Positions 1-6,024 are shown, numbered from the stretch's first letter. The stretch is DNA of 6,393 nt from Rhodospirillales bacterium (GCA_016763915.1 JAESSX010000090.1:1-6393), one strand, 5' to 3'. Numbers and translations are program-made. Notes: a model not told the origin generated them from the sequence alone.

Positions 1-486
1 ACGCCCTACGGTTGCCTGTTGATGCTGAAGGAGGCTCTTGGCGATCTGAAAGGCAAGCGCGCGATGGTCCTGGGGCGATCCAACATCGTCGGCAAGCCGA
101 TGGCGGCGCTGTTGCTGGCCGAACACTGCACGGTGACCATCGCCCATTCGCGGACCAAAGATCTGGCCGAGCGCTGCCGCGAAGCCGATATCCTGATCGC
201 CGCCGTCGGGCGTCCGCAAATGGTCCCCGGCGACTGGATCAAGCCGGGCGCCACCGTCATCGACGTCGGCATCAACCGCATCGAGGCGCCGGAAAAAGGC
301 ATGAAAGAAGACGGCTCCCCGAAAACCCGCCTCGTCGGCGACGTCAACTTCGACGAGGCCAAACAGGTCGCCGGCGCCATCACCCCGGTGCCCGGCGGCG
401 TTGGGCCGATGACCATCGCCAACCTGCTGCGCAACACCGTGATCGCCGCCTGCCGGCAGAAGGGCCTCGCCGACCCGGGGATTTGA
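1..486 (+). CDS. folD: Bifunctional methylenetetrahydrofolate dehydrogenase / methenyltetrahydrofolate cyclohydrolase FolD, C-terminal part
   Basis: FolD is a cytosolic enzyme of one-carbon metabolism. It oxidises 5,10-methylene-THF to 5,10-methenyl-THF with NADP+ and hydrolyses that to 10-formyl-THF, feeding purine and formyl-methionine synthesis. The frame is open from base 1 (first residues TPYGCLLML, the conserved strand after the catalytic domain) to a TGA at 484-486. The visible 161 residues are therefore just over half of a protein usually 280-300 aa long. The Rossmann NADP-binding signature GRSNIVGKP lies at visible residues 25-33. The family motif [15 protein letters not shown] lies near the C-terminus. 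The N-terminal catalytic Lys/Tyr region is outside the window. A short insert before LVGDV ([13 protein letters not shown]) is longer than in E. coli FolD. The internal TTG/ATG at 19-24 is not a start, because conserved FolD sequence reads straight through it. The NnrU-family gene follows 34 bases downstream and may be co-transcribed. Identification is certain. Confidence 0.97.
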   Translation, partial: TPYGCLLMLKEALGDLKGKRAMVLGRSNIVGKPMAALLLAEHCTVTIAHSRTKDLAERCREADILIAAVGRPQMVPGDWIKPGATVIDVGINRIEAPEKGMKEDGSPKTRLVGDVNFDEAKQVAGAITPVPGGVGPMTIANLLRNTVIAACRQKGLADPGI

Positions 487-489
487 TGC

Positions 490-518
490 CAGGGGCCGAG
501 CCGATGGGATCGGCCCTG
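490..518 (+). promoter_or_regulatory. Hairpin in the folD / NnrU-gene spacer, overlapping the translation start region
   Basis: GGGCCGA at 493-499 is the exact reverse complement of TCGGCCC at 510-516, with a 10-base loop (500-509). The pairing can extend to CAG/CTG at 490-492/516-518 if one G is bulged. There is no T-run after it, so it is not a canonical terminator. The loop carries GGGA (506-509), the only Shine-Dalgarno-like string before the ATG at 521, 11 bases away. The stem may therefore affect ribosome access or bring that string closer to the start. The structure is seen in the sequence; the role is inferred. Confidence 0.3.
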
Positions 519-520
519 CC

Positions 521-1180
521 ATGAGCGACCTTCTTCTCGCCGTCGGCATATTCCTCGCCGCCCACATGATCCCGGCGATCCGGCCGGTGCGGGCGGGACT
601 GGTGCGCGGCATGGGCGAAGCGGCGTATCTCGTCGGCTATTCGGTGGTCAGCCTCGCCGTCATCGTTTGGATGGTTCGCGCCTATTCCGCAGCACCCCAT
701 GTCGAACTGTGGCCGGCCATGGAGTGGGCGCGCTGGCTGGCGGTCGGGGTCATGGCCCCGGCCTGCGTGCTGATCGTCGCCGGCATGGCGAGCCCGAACC
801 CGTTCTCGCTCGGTTGGGGGCGCAAGGGGTTCGAAGCCGTCCGGCCCGGCATCGTCGGCGTTAGCCGCCATCCGGCAATCTGGGGGCTGGGGCTGTGGGC
901 CGGGGCGCATGTCCTGGTCAACGGCGACCAGGCGTCGGTGATCCTGTTCGGGTTGCTCGGCGTGTTGAGCCTGGCCGGGCCCCTCAGCCTCGACGCCAAG
1001 CGCCGGCGCGTCCTGGGGGTGGAGGCGTTCGGGCAACTGAAGGCCGACGTCGCCCACACTGGGACATTCACCGCTCTGGCGCAGGCCGGTCCGTGGCGGA
1101 TCGGCGGCGGATTGGCGCTGTGGGCCGGGCTTCTGTCCATTCATGAATGGGCGTTTGGCGTGGCGCCGGTTGTTTGGTGA
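521..1180 (+). CDS. NnrU family integral membrane protein
   Basis: This 219-residue, very hydrophobic protein belongs to the NnrU family (Pfam NnrU). The first nnrU gene was described in Rhodobacter sphaeroides, where it is linked to nitrite/nitric-oxide reduction. The plant carotenoid isomerase Z-ISO is a distant homologue that uses haem. Likely membrane segments are at about residues 4-20, 34-53, 72-90, 119-134, 140-155 and 193-210. Family hallmarks are visible: an N-terminal His (H15) in the first segment, and RHPAIWG...LW...AH.L.NGD at 116-136 with H117 and H130. By analogy with Z-ISO, these His residues are candidate haem ligands, but that is inference. The ATG at 521 gives the usual family N-terminus (LFLAAH-type). 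Its ribosome site is weak (GGGA in a hairpin loop). No other denitrification gene is visible, so a role in nitrogen-oxide metabolism cannot be assumed here. The spacing to folD suggests read-through transcription. Confidence 0.88.
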   Translation: MSDLLLAVGIFLAAHMIPAIRPVRAGLVRGMGEAAYLVGYSVVSLAVIVWMVRAYSAAPHVELWPAMEWARWLAVGVMAPACVLIVAGMASPNPFSLGWGRKGFEAVRPGIVGVSRHPAIWGLGLWAGAHVLVNGDQASVILFGLLGVLSLAGPLSLDAKRRRVLGVEAFGQLKADVAHTGTFTALAQAGPWRIGGGLALWAGLLSIHEWAFGVAPVVW

Positions 1181-1190
1181 TTCTCCGGGA

Positions 1191-1230
1191 TCAATGACAG
1201 GCATTGAGAACCGGGCGTGGGCGTTGTAAA
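1191..1230 (+). promoter_or_regulatory. Dyad and weak promoter-like sequence upstream of lepA
   Basis: The 59-base spacer before lepA contains a perfect inverted repeat, TCAATG (1191-1196) and CATTGA (1202-1207), separated by 5 bases. Overlapping its right arm is TTGAGA (1204-1209), a good -35 match. A poor -10 candidate, TGTAAA (1225-1230), follows at a short spacing of 15. If used, transcription would start within a few bases of the lepA ATG, giving a nearly leaderless mRNA. This would fit the lack of a Shine-Dalgarno sequence there. The repeat is observed; promoter and operator function are guesses. Confidence 0.22.
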
Positions 1231-1239
1231 AGCCCCGCC

Positions 1240-3042
1240 ATGAGTACCGACCTCAACCACATCCGCAATTTTTCCATTGTCGCCCATATCGATCATGGCA
1301 AATCGACGCTGGCCGACCGCTTGATTCAGATCTGCGGCGGCCTGACGGAACGCGAAATGTCCGAACAGGTCCTCGATTCCATGGACCTGGAGCGTGAGCG
1401 CGGCATCACCATCAAGGCGCAGACCGTGCGCCTGGAATACAAGGCCAAGGATGGCGAGACCTATCAGATCAACCTGATGGACACCCCCGGTCACGTGGAT
1501 TTCGCCTACGAGGTCAGCCGTTCGCTGGCGGCGTGCGAGGGCTCGCTGCTGCTGGTCGATGCGACCCAGGGCGTCGAGGCGCAGACGCTGGCCAACGCCT
1601 ATCTGGCGCTCGAGGCCGACCATGAAATCGTGCCGGTGCTCAACAAGGTCGACCTTTCCGCCTCCGAACCGGACCGCATCAAGCGCCAGATCGAAGAGGT
1701 CGTCGGGCTCGACGTGTCCGGCGCGCTGGAAATTTCCGCCAAGACCGGGTTCGGCGTCGACACGGTCCTGGAGGCACTGGTCACGCACCTGCCGCCGCCC
1801 ACCGGTGACGCCGCCGCGCCGTTGAAGGCGTTGCTGGTCGATAGCTGGTACGACCCCTATCTGGGGGTGATGATCCTGGTCCGGGTACGCGACGGGGTGC
1901 TGAAGAAAGGCGCGAAAATCCGCATGATGGCGTCCGAGGCGACCTATCAGGTGGAACGGGTCGGCTATTTCACGCCCAAGCCCGTCCACGTCGATAAACT
2001 TGGCCCCGGCGAGATCGGTTTTTTCACCGCCGCCATCAAGACCGTGGCCGACACCCAGGTCGGCGACACCATCACCGAGGACAAGCGCCCGGCGGCCGAG
2101 GCGTTGGCAGGCTTCAAGCCATCGGTGCCGGTGGTCTTCTGCGGGCTGTTTCCGGTCGACGCCGGGCAGTTCGAGGACCTGCGGGACAGCTTGGCCAAGC
2201 TGCACCTCAACGACGCGTCCTTCCATTACGAGACCGAATCCTCCGCCACGCTGGGCTTAGGGTTCCGCTGCGGATTTTTGGGCCTGTTGCACCTGGAAAT
2301 TATTCAGCAAAGACTTGAGAGGGAATTCGACCTCGACCTGATCACCACCGCGCCCAGCGTGGTTTACAAGGTTCACACCAACGCGGGCGCGGTGAAAGAG
2401 CTGCATAATCCCGTCGATATGCCCGACCCGACGCACATCGAATTCATCGAGGAGCCGTGGATCAACGCCACCATCATCGTGCCCGACGAATATCTGGGCG
2501 CCGTGCTGACGTTGTGCACCGACCGCCGCGGCGAACAGACGGAACTGACCTACGTCGGACAGCGCGCCATGCTGCGCTACCGCCTGCCGCTGAACGAAGT
2601 GGTGATCGATTTTTACGACCGGCTGAAATCCGTATCCAGGGGCTATGCCAGCTTCGATTACGAACTGGAGGGGTATCAGCTTGGCGATCTGGTCAAGGTG
2701 TCGATCCTGGTCAACGCCGAAGTGGTCGACGCGCTCAGCTTCATCGTCCATGCCAACCACGCCGAAACCCGCGGCCGCGCCATCTGCGACAAGCTCAAAG
2801 ACCTGATTCCGCGCCAGTTGTTCAAGATCGCCATCCAGGCGGCTATCGGCGGCAAGATCATCGCGCGCTCCACCGTCAGCGCCATGCGCAAGGACGTGAC
2901 CGCCAAATGCTACGGCGGCGACGTCAGCCGCAAACGCAAGCTGCTCGACAAGCAGAAGAAGGGCAAAAAGAAAATGCGCCAGTTCGGCAACGTGGAAATT
3001 CCGCAAAGCGCCTTTCTGGAAGCACTCAAGACCGACGGCTAG
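1240..3042 (+). CDS. lepA: Elongation factor 4 (LepA), ribosome-associated translational GTPase
   Basis: LepA/EF4 is a highly conserved GTPase that binds the ribosome. It has been linked to back-translocation, tolerance of ionic stress and 30S subunit biogenesis. All G motifs are intact: G1 AHIDHGKS (residues 15-22), G2 region RGIT (54-57), G3 DTPGH (81-85), G4 NKVD (135-138) and G5 SAKTG (166-170). After the GTPase domain come the beta-barrel domain II, the EF-G-like domains and the LepA-specific C-terminal domain, with its lysine-rich stretch ([18 protein letters not shown]) near the end. The length of 600 aa matches the family (E. coli 599). I chose the ATG at 1240 because it puts the conserved [17 protein letters not shown] block at the normal distance. 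An in-frame TTG at 1204 would add 12 unconserved residues. No clear Shine-Dalgarno precedes 1240. The TAG stop lies in a CTAG shared with the convergent gene. No terminator is visible after it. Confidence 0.98.
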   Translation: MSTDLNHIRNFSIVAHIDHGKSTLADRLIQICGGLTEREMSEQVLDSMDLERERGITIKAQTVRLEYKAKDGETYQINLMDTPGHVDFAYEVSRSLAACEGSLLLVDATQGVEAQTLANAYLALEADHEIVPVLNKVDLSASEPDRIKRQIEEVVGLDVSGALEISAKTGFGVDTVLEALVTHLPPPTGDAAAPLKALLVDSWYDPYLGVMILVRVRDGVLKKGAKIRMMASEATYQVERVGYFTPKPVHVDKLGPGEIGFFTAAIKTVADTQVGDTITEDKRPAAEALAGFKPSVPVVFCGLFPVDAGQFEDLRDSLAKLHLNDASFHYETESSATLGLGFRCGFLGLLHLEIIQQRLEREFDLDLITTAPSVVYKVHTNAGAVKELHNPVDMPDPTHIEFIEEPWINATIIVPDEYLGAVLTLCTDRRGEQTELTYVGQRAMLRYRLPLNEVVIDFYDRLKSVSRGYASFDYELEGYQLGDLVKVSILVNAEVVDALSFIVHANHAETRGRAICDKLKDLIPRQLFKIAIQAAIGGKIIARSTVSAMRKDVTAKCYGGDVSRKRKLLDKQKKGKKKMRQFGNVEIPQSAFLEALKTDG

Positions 3043-3551
3043 CGTTTTTCGCCATTGCCATCCAAATCCGGATCGGACCCAAACGGGGTTTCCGAAAAGA
3101 CCGGGTCGCCGCCATCGGGGTAAAGCTCCTGGTTGGTCGGGGCCCGGTCGTCCTCGCTTTCGTCGATGCCGGCTTCGCGGGCTTCGCGCGCAAGGTTCTC
3201 ATAGAGCTGAAAGTGGTCTTCATGCCTTTTCAGGTCGTCCGCCAGTTCCTGTGTCATTTCCTTGTTCGGTCGGAAAAACCAGACCATGGCCCCGCCCGGC
3301 AGGCCCAGCAACAGCCACGCCGGCAGCGCCAGCAGCCCGGTCAGGACAGGATCCCACAACACGGGCGACAGACGCTCCACCTGAATCTGGGCCACCACCA
3401 GCTTGCCCGGCCACGCCGCGTACCACAGCTCATAGGCGGACACGAAGCCGCTCCCGCCGTGGCGGGCCAGAGTGCGGGGCACGACGTCGGCCGCCCCCGC
3501 GGCGAACGCCAGCACCAGCAAAATCATGCCGAGAAAGTAAAAAATCCGCAT
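3039..3551 (-). CDS. Uncharacterised two-TM membrane protein with acidic cytoplasmic tail
   Basis: This 170-residue protein has no function I can name. A first hydrophobic helix covers about residues 4-21, followed by a loop of about 45 residues rich in aromatic residues ([11 protein letters not shown]). A second helix lies at about 69-93 ([21 protein letters not shown]), closed by RPNK, which by the positive-inside rule puts the C-terminus in the cytoplasm. The tail (95-170) is strongly charged and acidic, with a helical stretch ([27 protein letters not shown]) and then a disordered Asp/Glu/Gly/Pro-rich end. The LWDPVL...PAW pattern at 65-79 recalls a group of small uncharacterised alphaproteobacterial membrane proteins; this is from memory, not a search. 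I take it as real because the hydrophobic pattern is coherent, the start follows directly after an in-frame TAA, and the gene fits the gap between lepA and the ABC-F gene. It has no good ribosome site. TATAAC (3564-3559 on the minus strand), seven bases before the ATG, could be a -10 element giving a leaderless mRNA. Confidence 0.82.
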   Translation of the reverse strand: MRIFYFLGMILLVLAFAAGAADVVPRTLARHGGSGFVSAYELWYAAWPGKLVVAQIQVERLSPVLWDPVLTGLLALPAWLLLGLPGGAMVWFFRPNKEMTQELADDLKRHEDHFQLYENLAREAREAGIDESEDDRAPTNQELYPDGGDPVFSETPFGSDPDLDGNGEKR

Positions 3552-3584
3552 AAGGACAGTTATAGCGCGTCTCCACTATTTGTG

Positions 3585-3600
3585 CCGCAATGAATTGCGG
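3585..3600. promoter_or_regulatory. Perfect 7-bp inverted repeat in the divergent promoter region
   Basis: CCGCAAT (3585-3591) and ATTGCGG (3594-3600) form a perfect dyad around a 2-base centre. It lies between the minus-strand membrane-protein start (3551) and the predicted -35 of the ABC-F gene (3604). A dyad this compact, with almost no loop, looks more like a protein-binding operator than an RNA hairpin. Its centre is 28 bases from that of the 3615-3626 palindrome. The binding protein is unknown. Confidence 0.38.
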
Positions 3601-3603
3601 GCC

Positions 3604-3632
3604 TTGAAATCGGCGGCGAATTCGCCTTTAAC
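3604..3632 (+). promoter_or_regulatory. Predicted sigma70-type promoter for the ABC-F gene, with a palindrome in its spacer
   Basis: TTGAAA (3604-3609; 5 of 6 matches to the -35 consensus) and TTTAAC (3627-3632; 4 of 6 to the -10) are separated by exactly 17 bases. The expected start of transcription is near 3639, giving a leader of about 28 bases to the ATG. The perfect 12-base palindrome GGCGAATTCGCC (3615-3626) fills most of the spacer and abuts the -10. That is a classic position for a repressor, or for a MerR-type activator that acts through the spacer. Sequence matches are seen; activity is inferred. Confidence 0.42.
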
Positions 3633-3656
3633 CGCTTACCATTGAACCTTTTGGGC

Positions 3657-3660
3657 AGGA
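3657..3660 (+). promoter_or_regulatory. Shine-Dalgarno site of the ABC-F gene
   Basis: AGGA sits six bases before the ATG at 3667. This is the clearest ribosome site in the window among full-length genes, and it fixes the ABC-F start. The next residues, MLRIENLTYRIG, match the usual N-terminus of the family. Confidence 0.6.
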
Positions 3661-3666
3661 CCTTTT

Positions 3667-5589
3667 ATGCTGCGTATCGAAAATCTCACCTACCGGATCG
3701 GACCCAGGGTATTGCTAGACCAAGCCTCGGCGGTCATCAACCCCGGCCACCGGGTCGGCATGGTCGGGCGCAACGGTACGGGCAAGACCACGCTGCTGAG
3801 GCTGATCACCGGCGGTCTCGATCCCGACGGCGGCACCACGGAGACGCCGGCGCGCTGGCGCATCGGGGTATCGGCACAGGAAGCCCCGTCCGGAACGCAC
3901 AGCCTGATCGACACGGTGATGGCGGCCGACAAGGAACTGGCCCAGTTGACGATAGAGGCCGAAACCGCCACCGACCCCGACCGCATCGCCGAACTCCACG
4001 CGCGCCTGCGCGACAAAAACGCCCACTCAGCCCCGTCGCGCGCGGCGCGGATCCTGGCCGGACTGGGCTTCGACGAGGCGGCGCAGCAAAGACCCTGCGA
4101 CAGCTTTTCTGGCGGCTGGCGCATGCGCGTCGCCCTGGCCGGACTGCTGTTCAGTGAACCGGACCTTTTGTTGCTCGATGAGCCGACCAACCATCTCGAC
4201 CTGGAGGCCTGCTTGTGGCTGGAGGATTACCTTAAACGCTATTCCGGCACGGTGCTGCTGGTCAGCCATGACCGGGGATTGTTGAACCGGGTGGCCAGCG
4301 AAATCCTGCACCTGGAACATGGCAAGCTGAAGCTCTACCAGGGTGGCTACGACCGCTTCGAGGCGACCCGGCGCATGCAATTGGAACTGGACGCCAAGGC
4401 GCGCGTCAAACAGGACATCCAACGCGCCCACATCCAAAAATTCGTCGATCGCTTCCGCTACAAGGCGACCAAGGCCAAACAGGCGCAATCGCGCATGAAG
4501 ATGCTGGACCGCATGGAGCCGATCCCTGAAAACCGTGAAGAAGGCAGCGTGACCTTCGCCTTCCCCGAACCGGCGCAGTTGGCGCCGCCGTTGTTTACCG
4601 CCGAGGATGTGGACGTCGGGTATGACGGGGTGGCGGTGTTGAAAAACCTGTCCTTCCGGCTTGATGCCGACGACCGCATCGCGCTTCTGGGCGCCAACGG
4701 CAACGGAAAATCGACGCTGATCAAGCTGCTCGCCGGGCGCTTAAAGCCGCTGGCCGGGCGCGTCGGAAAATCGGGCAAGTTGCGTTTCGGCTATTTCGCC
4801 CAGCATCAGGCCGACGAACTGGACCTTTCGGCGACGCCGCTGGTCGAACTGGGCCGCCGGCGTCCGCGCGACCTGGAGCAGAAGTTGCGCAGCCAGCTGG
4901 GCCGCTTCGGCTTTTCCCAGGAACGCGCCGAAACCAAGGTTGAAAACCTGTCGGGCGGGGAAAAGGCGCGGCTTTTGTTCGCCCTGATGACCTGTGACAA
5001 GCCCCACATATTGCTGTTGGACGAACCGACCAACCATCTCGATGTGACCTCGCGCCAGGCCCTGGTGCAGGCGATCAACGCCTTCGAGGGCGCGGTCATC
5101 CTGGTCAGCCACGACCCCCACATCATCGGCCTGACGGCCGACCGGTTCTGGTTGGTTGACGAAGGCAGCGTCAAACCCTTCGACGGCGACCTGGACGATT
5201 ACCGGGCCATGTTGCTGGGGCGGCGCAAAGCCAGGCGGGCGGGCGGCGAAAACGCCGGCAATGGTGGCAACGGCGCAAATAACGGCAATGGCGGGGGCCT
5301 CAGCAAAAAACAGCAGCGCCAGGCGGCGGCGGAAAAACGCCGGGTCCTGTCGGACCGCAAAAAACGCCTGGACCAGGCCGAAAAAAAGGTCCACCGGCTG
5401 GAACAGGAGCGCGCCGATTTACAGCTCGCCCTGGCCGACCCGAAACTGTACGAGGGCGAAGACGGCGATCCGGCGGCTATCCAGAAAAAACTGGGCCGGG
5501 TGGGAAAAAACCTGGAGTCCGCCGAGGAAGAATGGGCGGCGGCGCAGGAGGAATTCGACCGCGATGCCGAAAGTGTGGGAGGGGCATGA
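3667..5589 (+). CDS. yheS: ABC-F family ATPase, YheS-like (ribosome-associated)
   Basis: ABC-F proteins have two ATP-binding cassettes and no membrane domain. Characterised members act at the ribosomal E site as translation factors or antibiotic-resistance factors. NBD1 has Walker A GRNGTGKT (residues 34-41), signature SFSGGW (146-151), Walker B with catalytic E172 in LLDEPTNHLD, and switch H201. NBD2 has Walker A GANGNGKS (342-349), signature LSGGE (428-432), E453 in the second DEPTNHLD, and switch H482. Both sites look catalytically complete. The inter-domain linker (about 235-287) contains the conserved FVDRFRYKATKAKQAQSRMK block, which interacts with rRNA/tRNA in known ABC-Fs. After NBD2 comes a Gly/Asn-rich stretch (526-544), then a basic coiled coil (about 545-637). 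Length (640 aa), SGGWRMR and this tail match E. coli YheS (637 aa, from memory) better than EttA or Uup. Its stop overlaps the DUF1491 start (ATGA). It is probably housekeeping; nothing suggests a resistance gene. Confidence 0.94.
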   Translation: MLRIENLTYRIGPRVLLDQASAVINPGHRVGMVGRNGTGKTTLLRLITGGLDPDGGTTETPARWRIGVSAQEAPSGTHSLIDTVMAADKELAQLTIEAETATDPDRIAELHARLRDKNAHSAPSRAARILAGLGFDEAAQQRPCDSFSGGWRMRVALAGLLFSEPDLLLLDEPTNHLDLEACLWLEDYLKRYSGTVLLVSHDRGLLNRVASEILHLEHGKLKLYQGGYDRFEATRRMQLELDAKARVKQDIQRAHIQKFVDRFRYKATKAKQAQSRMKMLDRMEPIPENREEGSVTFAFPEPAQLAPPLFTAEDVDVGYDGVAVLKNLSFRLDADDRIALLGANGNGKSTLIKLLAGRLKPLAGRVGKSGKLRFGYFAQHQADELDLSATPLVELGRRRPRDLEQKLRSQLGRFGFSQERAETKVENLSGGEKARLLFALMTCDKPHILLLDEPTNHLDVTSRQALVQAINAFEGAVILVSHDPHIIGLTADRFWLVDEGSVKPFDGDLDDYRAMLLGRRKARRAGGENAGNGGNGANNGNGGGLSKKQQRQAAAEKRRVLSDRKKRLDQAEKKVHRLEQERADLQLALADPKLYEGEDGDPAAIQKKLGRVGKNLESAEEEWAAAQEEFDRDAESVGGA

Positions 5590-5924
5590 CCGACGATAGC
5601 CTCAACGCCGAATTCTGGATCATGGCCAACGTCCGGCGCTGTAACGCCGACGGGGTGCCGGCCATGGTGGTGCGCCGGGGCGACGAGCGGGGCGGCACGC
5701 TTTTGCTCAAAATCAACCAGTTCGAGGCGGGCTGCAAGGTGTTGAGCCAGGCCCGCGATATGGACGGCGTTCTGGGCTGGATGGCGGCGTTCTCCGGCGA
5801 GCTGGTGGGCGAACCCGAGGCCGACGCCTACATTTCCCGCGCCATGGCCCGCGACCCCGATTTATGGGTGGTGGAAATCGAAAGCCCCGACGGCTGGCAC
5901 CCGTTCGAAGGCAAGTTGCTCTAG
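5586..5924 (+). CDS. DUF1491 family protein
   Basis: This small soluble protein of 112 residues has unknown function and matches the alphaproteobacterial DUF1491 family. Recognisable elements are EFWIMANVRRCNADGVPAM at the N-terminus, VVRRGD...GGTLLLKIN (residues 28-44), and the C-terminal block RDPDLWVVEIES (89-100). I set the start at the ATG at 5586, which overlaps the TGA of the ABC-F gene (ATGA). GGAGG lies at 5578-5582, and the protein then begins directly with family sequence. The frame is open further upstream (to 5532), but that would add 18 unconserved residues inside the ABC-F gene. The overlap implies translational coupling, so the two proteins are likely made together; whether they work together is unknown. 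There is no signal peptide or membrane segment. The last residues and the TAG stop (5922-5924) fall inside the downstream palindromic element, so the true C-terminus may have been altered by it. Confidence 0.85.
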   Translation: MTDDSLNAEFWIMANVRRCNADGVPAMVVRRGDERGGTLLLKINQFEAGCKVLSQARDMDGVLGWMAAFSGELVGEPEADAYISRAMARDPDLWVVEIESPDGWHPFEGKLL

Positions 5925-5971
5925 ATCAAACTGCCCGCAAATGGAGTCATTTTAGGGCAGATAATTTGATC
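5924..5971. repeat. First palindrome of the repeat: long interrupted hairpin
   Basis: The outer arm GATCAAACTGCCC (5924-5936) pairs with GGGCAG (5955-5960) and TTTGATC (5965-5971), with a 4-base ATAA bulge on the right side. Inside, after a 2x2 internal loop, AAATG (5939-5943) pairs with CATTT (5948-5952) around a 4-base tip. In total there are 18 base pairs across 48 bases. No T-run follows. Confidence 0.7.
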
Positions 5972-5982
5972 GATTCCAAAGA

Positions 5983-6024
5983 GCTAGAGCAACCTGCCCT
6001 CACTCGATGGCAGGTTGCTCTAGC
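5983..6024. terminator. Second palindrome: perfect 16-bp stem-loop between convergent genes
   Basis: GCTAGAGCAACCTGCC (5983-5998) is the exact reverse complement of 6009-6024, with a 10-base loop (5999-6008). Its position between two converging genes suggests a bidirectional transcription barrier or mRNA 3' end stabiliser. It is not a textbook intrinsic terminator: the plus strand continues with CGGGACT, and the minus strand has only TCTTT. The right arm includes the stop codon of the minus-strand gene. The stem is certain; the terminator role is moderate inference. Confidence 0.5.

Larger units (their letters stand above)
5915..6024. repeat. Two-palindrome intergenic repeat, RIME-like
   Basis: About 110 bases consist almost entirely of two adjacent large palindromes joined by a short linker (ATTCCAAAGAG, 5973-5983). 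The layout resembles the RIME1 elements of Rhizobium and relatives: two palindromes, about 100 bases, intergenic. The linker and second arm (CAAAGAGCTAGAGC) also resemble, from memory, intergenic repeats of Rhizobiales. It separates the convergent DUF1491 and membrane-protein genes and contains both their stop codons. It is non-coding and probably mobilised in trans, if mobile at all. No terminal target duplication is evident to me. Family assignment is inference; the structure is directly visible. Confidence 0.55.

Noticed and set aside
521..560. FNR/NNR-type box (TTGAT-N4-ATCAA) before the NnrU gene
   Set aside because: I looked for one because nnrU is NNR-linked elsewhere, but no such dyad is present in 487-520 or nearby. 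The dyad at 1191-1207 does not match that motif.
380..1204. Minus-strand open frame of 274 codons opposite folD and the NnrU gene
   Set aside because: Antisense to two recognisable genes, with Pro/Arg-rich low-complexity translation.
1204..1239. Upstream TTG start for lepA
   Set aside because: It adds 12 residues ([12 protein letters not shown]) not expected in LepA. The ATG at 1240 gives the normal N-terminus.
1141..2226. Long minus-strand open frame (361 codons) antisense to lepA
   Set aside because: It lies almost wholly within lepA, which is certain. Its translation is a low-complexity Gln/Asp/His/Gly-rich shadow of high-GC codons with no recognisable domain.
2257..3006. Minus-strand open frame of 249 codons antisense to the end of lepA
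   Set aside because: Same shadow effect of biased third positions; no family resemblance and no start signals.
3043..3060. Intrinsic terminator after lepA (T5 run at 3045-3049)
   Set aside because: No stable GC-rich stem precedes the short T-run, and it lies in the coding region of the opposite gene.
2457..3593. Plus-strand open frame (378 codons) crossing the lepA end and the membrane-protein gene
   Set aside because: It overlaps lepA in another frame and is antisense to a more credible membrane protein. The composition is Arg/Gln/Pro-rich, typical of out-of-frame high-GC DNA.
5248..5304. Tandem repeat or CRISPR-like array
   Set aside because: The GGCAAY-type units are imperfect and in frame, coding the Gly/Asn linker of the ABC-F protein; there is no repeat-spacer structure.
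4741..5394. Minus-strand open frame of 217 codons opposite the ABC-F gene
   Set aside because: Antisense to intact NBD2 motifs; no independent support.
5532..5585. Upstream start for the DUF1491 gene inside the ABC-F gene
   Set aside because: The extra 18 Gly/Arg/Cys residues are not like the family. The ATG at 5586 has GGAGG before it and the typical ATGA overlap.
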